64,000 nt of DNA from Neodiprion pinetum. Lineage: Eukaryota > Arthropoda > Insecta > Hymenoptera > Diprionidae. Below are positions 13,007 through 26,600 of this stretch, one piece after another. The stretch is taken from assembly GCF_021155775.2 (NCBI RefSeq), contig NC_060233.1, positions 5,684,501 through 5,748,500 on the forward strand, in the 5' to 3' direction. The position numbers and the translations under genes were made by a program. The notes beneath the pieces were generated by a model, which saw only the letters and a list, made by a program, of their open reading frames with translations, was not told the origin of the DNA and ran no database searches. Numbering within the stretch: the first letter of the stretch is position 1; each line of letters starts with the position of its first letter.

Positions 13007-13630
13007 GATAATTATAAATATTCACTGTGTATGTACTCTATCGTCGGCCCGAATCGGACAGGAATCACATTAGAGTGCAGCAAAGAACACCCAGTTAAGC
13101 TCCATTCTCGTAAAAGAGAAATTCTTTCTAATACGGTTCTAATTTCTAATTTCTATTGTGTGTAGTATTTGGCTCGAGACTATACAGAGTATCTTGATTC
13201 GGTTTTAAAATCACGTTGGTCTCCGTCCGAAAAAAGTTGGTAATATGGTACATGTAGAATATATACTTGTATATATATATACACAGTACATGATGCAATC
13301 ACAAAAAGAAGATTTTTGACTTTTTTAAAATTGCAAAAACTACGTTTTATGTATACGTTTAGGTACACAAGCAAAACAAGAATGGAAGAGATAACGTTTT
13401 CATTTGTGTAACAAAAAATCACGACATCTACGGCGATAATGGAAAGAATCAATTATGATCGTAGAGTGCCTCTAAAGTCTTTCTCGCAGAGCCGCTTGTT
13501 TATAGCGAGCTGTTCCCGCGATTAAGACGCGTGAAATAGTGAGTCGATGTCACACCACATAAGCTCCTAGACTAGTGTTGAGCTAATATTTGGTCCTGGC
13601 AAAGAGAAAGGGCTGTATATAGCCGGTAAT
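13007..13630. other. Unassigned AT-rich DNA
   Basis: No gene, RNA or repeat family is recognised. A short TA-rich microsatellite lies at about 13261-13282. Confidence 0.45.
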
Positions 13631-14118
13631 CAGTGGCGTAACAACTACAGGGAAAAGATTTTGTGGCAGCAATGCGATCGCAATGCATTTCACTTCGCGT
13701 ATCACGTGTTAAATGTATTCAAAAATTGAATCAATTTTAACAAGATGCAGGGAAAAATTTAAAGTGCACATTTATCGTGAAAATTTAGCATTCAAAAGTT
13801 TATTGAATTCGTTGTATAAGTATTTTCTTCGCGAAGCTTTGTCGAATCAAAGATACGTGATAGATATATTTTTTTTTCAATAGAAAACTTTACCATTCTT
13901 AATAAATCTAGGATAATTTTGTTCTAATTAAGGCAAATTTAATCAAGCATACTTACTGTAGATTCGTAGGGTAAAAAATGAAAAAAGAACTTGCACATTT
14001 GGTCAAACCGTTGTTTGATAATTCAATAATTCTCGCCTAAGATTGTTCGCTAAAGAACACGACAAAACTCTTGTTCATAATGCACTTTATACTACGCACG
14101 CTTATAGCTACGCCACTG
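13631..14118. mobile_element. hAT-like TIR element, about 490 bp
   Basis: The ends are CAGTGGCGTAAC at the left and, inverted, CAGTGGCGTAGC at the right. CAGTGGCGTA is a common hAT terminus. The flanking 8-mers CCGGTAAT and CAGGTACA share only part of their bases, so any 8-bp duplication has decayed. The interior is AT-rich without a long frame; the copy is a non-autonomous relic. Confidence 0.7.
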
Positions 14119-17100
14119 CAGGTACAAATTTCCTGTAAAACCTTTTCAAATATTAGTACAAACTTAGGGAAAGAATATGTACATAACCTGTATTATTATA
14201 TTCTTTGAGTTGGCCAGTGTCGAATATCACATGCCATACCTGTCTATGATACAGCTATCAAGTGATACGATATATGTTCGGATCATAATAACAAACATAT
14301 ACAGCTTCTGCATAAAAGTAAACGTCTACCGCAACAGACTGTGGAAAAAAAAAAATTTAAAAAAAAGACATAAAGGAAAACTTTGATCTAGAATTCGCGT
14401 TATATCCAGTACGAAGGTACATGGACCGAGATATTGTTATTTATACACGGACATTAATGGTGAACAGATTTCTTACGTAACGACATTTATATCACAAGCC
14501 ATAATTGTTCCGATTATTACCTTTCATTTTTCACAACTTGTGTATAAGCATCGTATTCGATATTTGCGCAAGATTGTACGATTTTCGATTAATCCTGCAA
14601 ACGTCCGTAACATTATTACCGAACACATATGATTTACGACTAAGGTTTCCTGCACCGTTCGACCGTAATTAATATAAATAGATTTCTTTGTTTCACACAG
14701 TTTTGATTCCAACGAATTTTGTTTATTACCTAGAGCCGAAGTTCGGGCACGTCTTGGCTTTCCCGCTCGCTTTATAACCCAAGAATTCTCCACATAACGC
14801 CACACAGGCAACTGTGAAAAAACCGTTGGTATAAGTAAAGAAAGCTGCGCACTGTTCTTTCGAAACTTGTATAAACGGTATAGATTATACGGTATACGCG
14901 ACCAGCCTTAAGCGAGCAACGATAGAAAGAAATAAAGAGAGAATGAAAAAGGGAATGGAAGAAAAAAATAAAACTTCTACTCAAATATATGTTACTCCAG
15001 TGTGTAGAATACGCATCGCTGTTATATATGCGTATACCGTGAGTGCGTGAACACTCCACTGTACGCAGGCATATATAGGAGATCGAAAGTGAAATTTATT
15101 TTCTAGCGTAACCGAGTAGCAGTGACTCTTTTTTCTTCTTCTCCTCTTCGTCCTCTTTCCTTTTATTATTTCTTTTTTTTTTGTTTTTTGTCTCCTCATT
15201 TAAACGTCCGAGCACGTATTCCCACGTCATTTGAACAACGCGCCCTGCATTACTACACCCACACTTATATCGCGCTGTTTGCGTGTATGCGTAATTGTGC
15301 ATAATCTCAATTTGGCTGTAGAGACGATGGTAAGATAGGGTACTCGAGGAGAGGTGAAGACACTGCAGGTGTATTCTAAACCGTGTTTCTTCCTCCATAA
15401 TTATTACCAAGACTCATTGCGCAAAGTTGTTTGAAGTTTTATTGGTAAATTTTTAATTATAGATACCTCAATAATTATATGACACTTGATGCAGTGAAAT
15501 AACAAACGCACAGTTACTAGAAATTTGAATTATTAATGACCGAATGACGGGAAAAAAATCTCTTAGCAATTTGATAGTATTTTTAATTGCACAGAATATA
15601 TGGTAATAAAAAGTTTTTTGTTTAAAAAATTTGGAGAGATCGTTTGTTGTAACAATGTTACGTGCAGCAGCATTGACTATTGGGCATCTTTTCCTCGTCT
15701 ATTGGCCCATCGGCTCGTCACCTATCAGCATCTTCTATTTTTAGAAACTGGTACCTCGAGGCCAAGCCTCAATTGGGCAACCTCACTTTCATTTCATAGG
15801 ATTCGAGTCGAGTAGAGTCGAGTCGAGTCGAGAGTTAACTCTCATACCGTATACTATCCTTTTGATGTCTCCCCGCTAAGCTGCGAGACCCCTTCTCATT
15901 TTTCTCTTCTATCATACGTCCAGGCTGCTTGAGAAATCCAGCCATGAATAAGTGAAGGTTGAAACGGTGTATTATCGGCCCGTTATAATTGCAGTCCTAT
16001 AGGTGTAATGCATGTGTACCTATGTATCGATGTAGCATTGAACTATCGGGTAATTACACCCAAGTGCATCATGCGTGAAAGGAACACTGCGTCAATAAAT
16101 TCATGCAAGAATGAAGAAGTTGGTAACCATGCTCCCGATATAAAATACTCAAGCAATAAAGAATACTCAAAATTTTCTAGATTCTTGCAGAACAGAAATT
16201 ACAACTATTATTCGCCAAGGTGTAGGTATAACATTGCGCCGAACGATCACGCGATAATCAACATTTAAAATGCAAACCTGGTCAGGCTCGAATCTACAGA
16301 TAGGAAAGATAAGGAAATCATTCAGCCGGATTCAATTTCAAGAAAAGTCACAGCTGAGTCTGGTGGAATTGTTCGTGTATAATTTGGCTGGTCGCTGCAA
16401 GGTGAGAATGCAGGTTTTGCATGGATATACGATCTACTCCACGTAGCATCTGTCCCAGAATTCAATTGTAGTGAAAAAGAATAACAAAGAGGGAAAAAAA
16501 GAGAAAAAACATGAATAAAATTTGAAAGCAAAAGATCGGACGTCCTGCGCTCACTTTTTCTCACAATCAGTCACGCGCAAGGTTGATTCTATGATGGTAG
16601 ATTACAGGAATAAAGCTACGGCATAATAAGGTCGAGAAAATTTCCGATAAAGACAAAGTGTCAAATTAATTGTGACCTGCCTCCTGAATACATACCCACG
16701 ATCATCGAGCTAAATCGCGTCGGAATAAAATTACTTGTTGATTGTTTTCAACTTTCCTCTTTTATAGCATGGGATGAAAGATACCCGCAACAGTTTGGGA
16801 ATTTTGCAACAAGAAAATTTCTCTCGTACTTCTGCAACGTCCTTATCTCACCCCGATCTCTGACCACTGAACTGTGCAAGCCTTCTTGTTCTTGCTGCCG
16901 AATGTCCCATGACTCATCCCTTGAAGTTGCCACGTTTCTCCGGGTCACGGATTTCCCGGTCCATATATGACCAACTTCCGCTATCGTCTGATAAGTTTCT
17001 GTCGTACCGCATCTGCGGCATGTTGATTATTATACAGAAACACCACATTTGTAATCACCGATAAAATCTAGTATAGTTAACATTGTGATAAATGTTCAAA

Positions 17101-17542
17101 ATTTGAGTTCGGATAATCAGAGTTCGGATGCAAGAATCGGTGCTTAAAGGGTTCAGAGCCTAGGTATTCGAGTTTCATGTACAACCTGCCAACCGACCGC
17201 GAACAATGCGAATCTTTGAATCGAAACACTCGCTTTGGCGGTGTACTTAGCATCTGCTTCTAATTGCATAATTAATTATCGACCGGGGTATAACCGCCCA
17301 ACCGACTCCCTTCCTGCCTGTGTAGGAACCATGCAGGCCCGGTTAATTGAACACATTCATGCAGCTACTCTGCAGCACCGACCACACACAAGCTCGCATT
17401 ACGGTTCATTCAGTATCAATCCCGCACACGAGTGTGATAGAGAACCGTGCCGATCGCTGATCGGTGATTGTAGAGACTTTCCGTTCCTATCTGATCTATA
17501 CGCAACATCAAAGGTGCCGACCTTGAATTACAAATTAAAATC
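14119..17542. other. Unassigned DNA with a GAGTC pentamer repeat
   Basis: At about 15803-15832 the pentamer GAGTC repeats six times with one variant unit. A T/C-rich stretch lies at about 15126-15200. Nothing else is assignable; frames are short and lack domains. Confidence 0.45.
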
Positions 17543-17937
17543 TTTCACTAAACGCGAGCATGTTCAACGCGTTTTTCATGGTTGTTTTCCGTACATAAAG
17601 TACCCGTTTCTATGACAGTCGAGTGAGTCTGCGAATGCGCATACGCGGAGTACCGAAAATACCACTTTTCAAGTCCTAGGAGTTGAAAGTGGTAGTTTCT
17701 GTACTGCGCGCATGCGCTGTCGCGAACAAATCTGATATTACGGATCCCTAACCTCAATTTCGTGCTTCGTGAGGAAAAGCGTAACGTACTCTTGTTATGT
17801 AAAGAATCGTGTGCAACAAGGAGATAACGGTCTTTTCGACTCGCGTATTTGCAACATTCGTCTTTGGCTAACCTACAAACTTACGTTCGGCCCGAAAAGA
17901 CCGAGTTTGCTTCATTGTTACACAATATACTACGACA
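17543..17937 (+). repeat. Interspersed repeat with NRF-1-type palindromes, copy A
   Basis: This roughly 395-bp segment matches the reverse complement of 39665-40061 along its length. Its core (about 17625-17720) is an imperfect palindrome: CCACTTTTCAAGTCCTAGG faces CCTAGGAGTTGAAAGTGG, and outside this both arms carry NRF-1/EWG-like sites (ATGCGCATACGC and GCGCATGCGC). Downstream, AACCTCAATTTCGTGCTTCG and GAATCGTGTGCAACAAGG are conserved between copies. Frames on both strands are broken differently in the two copies. The class is unknown; it may be a non-autonomous transposon or a retrotransposed promoter-containing fragment. Confidence 0.85.
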
Positions 17938-18660
17938 CTTCCCCTGCCACTCCGCTCTAACGGGTTAGTAAATAGAGGTATTAACGAGAGAAGGAATGAG
18001 TACGCGAATGTGACAGAAGCTTGCAGTGCGGATGAAAAAAGGCACTTGAAGACAAACGCGATGCGATCGTGATTTTTCAATCCCATCCAGTAAGATTGGT
18101 AAATTCGTATAATTGGTGATACGGCATTGAATATAAACGTGCAGCTTACCGGTACATCTGTGTAAATGTAAGGAATTAGTTACTGCGGAAGCAGAACTAA
18201 AAATCGATTATGCACAAGAAAGTAGTATTTTCAGGTATATGACGATGATGATATCTACCGCAGGTGTCTTAGAATTTCATTGATTCCTCATTTCCCCTAA
18301 TGAAAACGACACGAACGATTGTTCCCGCAACCAATAATGAAATAGTTTCGTAAACCGCGACGTTTCTGAATTTTTATCAGCAAATACCAACATCGGTTAA
18401 TCCTTGACTCTCTCTAATCACAAATTTGTCCGTATTACCTGCAACAGCGGAAGTTGCGTCTATCTCTACTATCTAATTCGTAAAAAAAATTCTATACATG
18501 AACAGTAAAATGTGTCTCGACATTTTCAATCCCGGTTGCATATAATACATCTCATTTGCCACATTGTCTTAATCAAATCCATCCCATCGGAGCTGGTACT
18601 ACACCCCGTTGTAACCCTTTGTCGAAACAATACATGAATATAATCATGTCGTAGGGAGGA
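17938..18660. other. Unassigned DNA
   Basis: AT-rich sequence without recognised gene, RNA or repeat. Confidence 0.45.
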
Positions 18661-18978
18661 CGAGCATGAACTAAGGAGCTAGGTTACGAGATATGCCTCG
18701 GATGCTTCGAGCAGCGTAGGGATGCGACTGCAAAGACCCCCGCAGTTAGCCAGGCACAATGGAACTATGGACCGACTCGCTCTTACACGCTCCGATGCAG
18801 CAGGGCATGTGCCTAGATATATACGCGGGTCTTCGGTAAGGACTAAGGGCGCACATGCATCACGTTGGTACCACGCGAAACGGTGGCGAGGTGGGGGCAC
18901 CACGTGACTACCCTTCCTTCCAGGACTGTCAACCATCCCTGACGCGTAGCGCGAGCACGTGGCTCCCCACCATCTTAC
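18661..18978. other. GC-rich islet, downstream part
   Basis: This is the G+C-rich continuation of the islet that holds the candidate exon at 18979-19204. Frames are open on both strands. On the minus strand a good acceptor-like sequence, GTCTTTGCAG, ends at about 18734, but no convincing exon follows. It could be intron and downstream exon of the same candidate gene, or non-coding. Confidence 0.3.
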
Positions 18979-19204
18979 GTAGAACGAGGATTAAGCGCGA
19001 AGGCAGTGAGGGGCGGCTGGGGTCGATAGCTGCTGGTGTTGGTTGTGTAACAAAGGAACCTGCACCACCAGCTCTCGTGTCCGTAATACTCGCAGGCCTC
19101 CTCCAGCGGTTTCTTCTTTTCATCCAGGATAAGAACGAGGTACTGCTGCTGATGACGGTGCTGATCACGATGATGGTACTCCGCATTACGTGCGTATTTT
19201 TCAC
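18979..19204 (-). CDS. Possible exon of an unidentified gene
   Basis: On the minus strand a frame is open from just below 19210 to 18979 and ends directly at a strong donor, AC|GTAAGATG. The encoded peptide begins His/Gln-rich, then contains LVLILDEKKKPLEEACEYYG and a Cys/Trp-rich part, HESWWCRFLCY, followed by TTNTSSYRPQ. It looks more protein-like than other frames in the window, and the islet is GC-rich. Against it: the upstream acceptor is weak (a candidate is GATCAG|CACCGT), and no partner exon or family is recognised. The opposite strand is also open here, so chance remains likely. Confidence 0.2.
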
Positions 19205-19249
19205 CGCGTTACAAGGAGGTCGCGAAATTTTAGTTGGGTAATTCAACGT

Positions 19250-22200
19250 TTCGAATTAAACCTGCGCGATGAACACTTATACTTCATGTACCTCTTCCAC
19301 CACTGTCGTGTCCTCGTCCAGGATGACGAACCGTTTATAGGTCGATAACTGTACGATCCTCTCTCCTGGACTGCGAGAATTTCTTTTACTTTAGGAGTCG
19401 ATCTTACCAAGCTTCACGTGCCATCAAAAATTCCTTGGTCTTTGAACAGCCGTTAAACCGAATCTATTATTCCAGAATATTCACAATTACTGAATTGACC
19501 CTGATAAATCTACTTTGTTTCCAACTAGAACAATCTCACGAAACAGGTATATGCCATTAAGTATATTTCGCAAAGCATGATCAAAACGTCAGAGCCGGTT
19601 TGTGCAATAACTTATAGTTTTACTTACACATCAGTATAGTTACATAGGTGTAACAGGCGATTAATCATGAGTCTGAATTATCGCCTCAGTGGACAAGGAC
19701 GGTTGTGTCTATGTGTTAGATATCCCTTCACATGTATGTATAACCGCAGTTCGTCCGTGTCTGTGTCCATGTACCTAGATTCTATCCGATATAATGCATG
19801 ATAAATTCTCCTCCCCACGACGCACACACGCGTTCAGACGTTACACGTACGTGAAGCCTGTATGGGGAGGCTGCAGGGTGCTTAGAGCCAGGCTAACCCT
19901 TCCTTCGGCACCCCGCTCGCTGCATAATGTGGTGTATAGAAACATTCAAGGAAGTGCACCTTGTGCGTATCGTAGATTACAGTATCATTATGTGTTTCAC
20001 TGTCACTGATTATCGTCTCATCCTTCTTGTCCTAGTTGAAAGATTCTTAAGCTGTTGGGTTTTAGTAATTTAATATCCTCGATCAAGCGGAGGGTTCCTA
20101 GAATTATACATGTACCAAGATTAGTATATTGTGTTACAAGTGTGGAAAGTGAGCGATTTCCGACGAGTGTGACGTTTGCAGCGTGAGCCGAAATCGAGTG
20201 CTGCAATTGGTCGAGTACTAATGTAAACGCAGCATAAGCCAATTAGGCGGCCGCTGTAGGCACACGAGTCAAATATCACCCATCCGCACATATACAGTAT
20301 ACACGCGATATTTTTTCCAACACCTGTGAAGGAAAATTTGATTTGAGAGGCAAATGAATGTAATATAATGACTTAAAATAAGTATATCAAGGGCAATCAA
20401 GAGGTATAGGCCGGGTTTCGTAAACCTAACCTAAATGCGAAAACTTCAAGTAGAATTCAGCCCGATGGCGTCACTGGCGGTGCGTAAAGTCCGTGCGTTA
20501 AAATTAAGTAAGTGGAAAGTGCGCATGCACCAGGAAGGCCATAGTGCGTAAAATAGAGAATTTGACTTAAGGAAACAGGGAAATTTACGCACACTCCACA
20601 GGCTTAGGAAATGTAACTTTCCAAGCATGTGTTGGAGGAACATTATATAATCTCTGGATTCGACGACCCTGAACATCGGCTTACCTAACCGACCTACTGA
20701 ACTTCCTTGTAAGTTAGAAAAAAAGAAGAGAAGAACAGAAAATTAAAAGGTACGAACGCAGATCGTATTACGCTTTAGTAGGTATCATACATCATATACA
20801 CGATAAAGGCGCGTGAGAAAAGTACAGCAGCATTTATAAGATGCAATTACAACCGTGTTAAAAGTGAGTCTGTACGGCAGTCAACATAGGTACAGTGAAC
20901 TTGACATTGCGGCAGAGAGAGAAACATGATTTGCAAATTCATGTTGCGGGTGTAGCGGGCCTCGCTTTCGTCCTCGCGTTCTTTTTTTCTTTCCGTTTCA
21001 TTCGATACCCTGTACAACGTTTCCTTAAAACACAGGAAGAGCAAAAGGCAATGCTACATGGGATTCAAGACACTACGGACCTGCAGTGTTAATGCGTGAT
21101 AGAGACAGAGCGGGAGGAATTAGTTTGCGGGTAAAACAAACCGGTGAAAATTGTAGAGCATGTTGTAGAGCCGCGAGGATAAAGTGCGTGAACTAGACAA
21201 AGACTATAGTCCTCGACGAACTCCTTCTTCTCATCTGCTCCTCCTTTCTGCTTCTCGACACAAAGGCCCCTTTACACTTTGAAGAACTTCGTCGTCCCCG
21301 TCATTGCGGTACGCAGGCATATATGTACGTGTGGAATCGACAAGGACCACCTGCTACCAGAGGCTCGGGCTTTCCGGGCATGGAGCGATCCAGGACTCTG
21401 GAATACAGGGGCGTTCGGTTCGAGTTAGGGTAGAGTGAAGGACGAAGAGGGGGGGTAGCTGCGCGAGCCGGCTGCGCGATGAGCGGAAACGGTTTTGCCG
21501 CGCGCGCCGTTAGCGCCAGTCGGTGGTAGAGTCTAAATTCCACTGGTTCGTTTTATGCGTGGCATGTCGCTTGCGAAGTAGATGGACAAACTGAGACGGG
21601 CACCGAGCGAGAAATCTGGAAACTTCAGAAGGACGTATCGACGAGGGGGGGCGTTGCAGATCAAGGTATGGGAACCGATTTCTTTGAACGCAACCACCCG
21701 GAGACACCCGCAAGAAATTTCAAAATCCCTGCAGTTGCGCCACTTTCGAGCCCAGCCAATAACGCGAAATATTAAACTCACGTGATACCTGCACTCTACT
21801 CCTACAGTCCGATCGCCAAATTCAAATTCAAACGCAACGCGTCTACCAATATCCGTAATTTTTATACCAATACACACGCGTGTTTTGAAAAAAACTTTAC
21901 ATTGGGCTCAAAACGCATTGCGGAACAAAGAGTGGGGGCAAACTGGCACCGCCGCGATGAATTTACGATCGCATTTAACCCGATCGCGGTAATAAAAGGC
22001 TTCGTTATTGTGCAGCGATTTTTTCCACCACTTCTTCAAATCGTGTTTCCAAATATCGCTACATGGTACCTACTATTTTCGAGTATTTTCAAACTACTCA
22101 AGTCCTTCAGTACTTCGATTTATTTAGTATTTCTTAGCCGATCATCGAGTCACTATTTCACCATTTTATTTAGTATACCCTTGACGTTACAGCTCGGATG

Positions 22201-25200
22201 TGATTGTTCCATGGGCACACGAGTTACATAACCAACAACTCTCTCCACCCCCCACCCCCCTCTCCCCCTCCTCCTCTTCACGCGCTCACTCTCTTCTTTT
22301 ATAGCAGATAAGACTCAGTCAGCAGCTTATCTAAACCACGTGGCCATTAGGGCAATATCGGTGAACGTATTAGTGTGTACGTACCTACTATTAAACTATA
22401 GCAACACCACGCAGGTGATACAATACAAACATCAGTGCATTCACTGTGAAAGGCTTAGCTTTAATTATGTTATGCATTAATTACGACATCGATTTTAATC
22501 CAATATGAAGCTTATATTAATCACCTTTGATGCGGATAAATTTTCCGATACTTGCGAACAGTCTTACACAAGAGAAAATAAGGAAATCGAATAAAACTAT
22601 ACAAGTAGTATTCCACGAATACAGTCACCGTCACATGAGTCTTGTAATACATCATATATAATATCTCTAATAGCGTATACAATTAAATCGTATAATTAAC
22701 TCGCTCGAGCGATTCGACATTTATCGTACCGTTAATTCCACTCGTCCTCCCCCCCACCCCCCCTCCTTCAACTCCCGAGTCGTTATATTGCATCCTGTAG
22801 AGATTTTCTTCCTTTTTATTACCCCACATTTATCGATGAAAGGTTTTTTTCGTAGTTTATATTTGTTTTATATTCCGTATTACGAGAAGTAGTGATTCGG
22901 TCGTAGAAGTCCGTTAAGCTCGAGGGGCGAGGGGAGGGGGTTGCGCGGGGGAGCAAGCAAGGTAATTAGAAGTTGGCTATGTTCGTCGACGCTTATAGTG
23001 CTTGGACCACCGGAAGTAGGGAACCACAATATGATTGCGTAGTTTCCTGCAGCGTGTGTTACCAGCTTTACACACGAGTTTAATACAAACTCCGTATGCC
23101 ACGTAAGATAGAAATTTCATGTAATACATTAGCCGTATTCAAGATACTCATGAGATTTGTGACGAAGTTGAGAATTCCAGTATAATAACCTATCTAGGTT
23201 ACAGTTGGTCGTGGTGCAAGGCAACTGCTGCAGACTACTATGCTTACAGTCACTGTACCCTCCATTCCTAGAATTCACTCTCTCTTCAACTGCACAACTA
23301 TCCGTATATACACGTCGCGACAGTATAATACGTAATCATTAAATTACCAGTCCCCCCCCCCCCCCCCCCAATCATCCTTTTCGACCTCATCAGCTACATT
23401 TTCCGTCGCTTCTCTACGGTTTCATATACACGATCCAGCTATCTTCATATTTCGTAGAATTGTATGCATTCTTTTTTCTCTCTCCTCAGATGACGAAAGA
23501 ATAAACGTCTTTTCCCGCGAGATCAATTCCATCCTTCATGTACACGATACATATACACACATACTTGTAATACCGTTATACGTAATAACTCATTTCCTTT
23601 ATTGTATATGTGTATCATATACGTATATATTACATAGTATAGAAAGTCGCTGCTGTATAACAGTGTGCGATCGCGGTGGAGCTGCAGTCGCTTGATATAT
23701 GAAGTGATCAAATTTACTCTTTATTCAAATTGAGCGTACATATGCACAGTCTGCAGGAACTCGAGGAATCACCTACGGGTACACAAATTGATTTTCGTGA
23801 TTGAGTATTCGGTTTTGTCCGAGAAAATAAAATCGTAGGTATATATTGCAATACCCGATCTTCTACAAATTATCTTGTCCATGGATTTGATCAAAATTAG
23901 CCAGAATACGATATGTGTGTATCTGAAAAACTTTAGGAATATATTATTACGTATTATAATAGAAATTGAGGCCATGCGAGAATGTAAGATTCAGTCTCTA
24001 AAAAGTCTTTAATATACTTTCATCGTTTTGTACATACGTAGGTATATAATACACATACATGTAGACACTTCGTGATGCAAAATTTTAGAAAGCAGTCGAA
24101 AAAAATAACGCAACGCATCTTATATTTCCTTATGGCAATAGTAATACGCGGCGGTAAATAACATCTGGAATTATTTATATACAAATCTGTACACACGCGA
24201 GTCTCTTTTTTTTTTTTTTTTTTAATTTTTGTCAACTTTACTCATCTCATTTTTTTCCTCAACTTTATTCGGTGGAATTTTATCCCCTCTTGTTCTACTT
24301 TATTGCATTAATATATATTGCGTTTTTAAACATCTCGTGAATAATTCGTTCTATGTCCCACACGACCGAGCGCACCTGTTTTCCCTACGTTCTTTCCATC
24401 CAAGTAGAGGGTAACCCTTTCGTGCGATGAAAACTCGTGCCTGATATGCTCGCGAGAATACTTACATAGATGCGACACCTAGTTTTGAAAATAACGCGAC
24501 TTTACAATACGTAATTTGATTTTCTGCAAAGAATCGTCTAATCTTTGTTTAGGTTGTATATGTATATGTCGGAGATTTGGGACCGGAAAGCAATCCAACT
24601 GTACGTGAAACGTGCGGTTTGAAGATATAATTTGTCTTGGCGCGTGCAGTAGATGACAAATAGAGGAAAATAGATTGGCGGGATATTTTATTGAATATTT
24701 CATCGCCCCGCTTTCGTACTCCTGTAGGTAATCTAAAACAGCCGAGTGACCCCTTCGTTTATAATTATGACGCGTATAATAGTTGTCTTGTCTTATTCCG
24801 TTCATGGCAGCAGCACTGCAATGGTACCAGTAGCAACAGTAGCAGCGGCAGTTCGTCACGGCGTTAGCGATGTGTAGGTATAGGTTATATAAAACAGAGA
24901 GAAGCGTTGCTCAACGAGCCTGGGCCTGACCCAATTGGCGCTTAAATAGCCCGCAGTGGCGGCCGTCACACGGTCTTCCGCCAGGCACGATCAATACTCG
25001 ACGGTGTCTAAACGCGCGGCCTGCATCTTTTATGAGATACACATGCATATATACAGTAGGTACGAGTATGTGCGTATAGTTGTATACATGCCTATGGATT
25101 TCTCAACACGATTTCCCAAGGAGCGCGTAGATGGTGAAAATTTCTTCCCGTCTGCACCGCAACAAAATTCCGCGAATGACATTGAATACGTTCGAACCGT

Positions 25201-25812
25201 CCAACGGTTCTGTTTGAACACTCTTTGAGTTGATCTGCAATCACAGGAATGGAGTTAAGATTGTAACTTGGAAATTAATCGAGCGATGTTCGTTTTTATT
25301 TTATTTCTTTCCATTGAGCGGGGAAAGAATAAAGAGATAAGCTAATCAACGGATGAGTTTCAGCACTATGCGGATAAAATTGAAATTCAGCGAGTGTAAC
25401 GGGCAAGGCCGACAAGGAAATGACATCATGGTTGAGATCGGCGATAACCTTTAACTCTCGGTTCTACCATATCTTGACGTATTTTTTCATCGTACGTTCT
25501 TGTAACGAGTATCGTGTGAGGGCAACCCGTCGTTCGTGTTACATGCGCGTACATTTACTGTGATTATAAACGATCCTCGTGGAGCGACACACGCGGCTTC
25601 GTGGCCTCCACTCGGTGTACAATATGGTATGTTACGTACGTAACAGTCGACACGTGCAGCAGAGGAGATATACTATATGTGTACGAGTATATATACGAGT
25701 TGCGTATTTAGATTTCTTTATGTACACGCACAAACCGCGGATATAAAATGTATTTCTAAGGCACACAGAGTGTGTTCAGCTCGTTAAATTGTTACTCGGG
25801 TTGGTATTTGTT
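19250..25812. other. Long unassigned region with simple repeats
   Basis: No gene or RNA is recognised in about 6.5 kb. A GC-rich patch occupies about 21300-21720. Homopolymers include 18 consecutive C at 23352-23369 and a poly-T run near 24208-24223; C-rich stretches lie at about 22247-22270 and 22747-22767. Frames are short and domain-free. The region could be intergenic or intronic. Confidence 0.45.
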
Positions 25813-26026
25813 AGGGGCTGAAGTTTGTAACATTATTGTAATGATGCATCTTTGAAAAAAGTCGTTATTTTGCAACTTTGGGATTACTTGAAATTCAGTA
25901 AACTGTTAATACAGCATCAACAAACTCGAATTTTGAAAATTGAACTTCTTCAGGTATTCTAAAGGTGCCAAATATTGATTCTTGTTTTACCATTTAGATA
26001 CATTAACGTTACCAACTTCAGTCCTC
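25813..26026. mobile_element. Short TIR element of the GGCTGAAGTT family, copy 1
   Basis: The left end is GGGGCTGAAGTTTGTAAC followed by ATTATTGTAATGA; the right end, inverted, is GAGGACTGAAGTTGGTAACG followed by TTAATGTA. The same terminal sequence flanks 30921-31138, and a degenerate left end sits at 45582. The interior is AT-rich and non-coding. No clear target duplication was found, so the superfamily is open. Confidence 0.65.
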
Positions 26027-26600
26027 GTTTGAATACTGGATAATGTAGAGTTCAGCTCCTACGCCGATGTCTGTTATTCTCAACTACTACTGTACGGTGA
26101 GCTACACCGTTAACAAAGAGCACTGATGTACTGCTGCTGCTGCTGCTGCGCGGTACACCTAGCTCTACTTACTCACAATGGGACCAGGTTTCGGGTGACC
26201 GTGTCGCGTGAGAAACATACCGAAACGCGTCCCGATTATTACACGTAATACAGTGTACCCCGTCTTCTTTCTCCAGTTCCAACACGAACGTCGAATATCT
26301 TATAATTTTCGAATCGCATAAATTAAGTAGCGGTTCGAAGAAGAGGAGGAAAAAAAAGATACCGCCACAGGGCCGATCTCGATACCCCGGGTTGCGAAAG
26401 AAATAACGAAACAACGAGAAGTAGCTGCGAAAGGATCCTCTCGAATCGTTCAAGTAGATACCTTTCATTATCCCGAGGTGAGTTTTACCGCAGGTCAGCA
26501 ATTAGCACGCTTGGGATACCCCCGTGTATTCATATCGCATATGTACACGCTCTTTTATTGGTAGCCGTGTCGAGCTTGCTTTGCGTTGATCATTTGTGCA
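26027..26600. other. Unassigned DNA with a short CTG run
   Basis: (CTG)6 lies at about 26131-26149. A 110-codon minus frame (26169-26501) has no recognisable domain. No other feature is seen. Confidence 0.4.
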
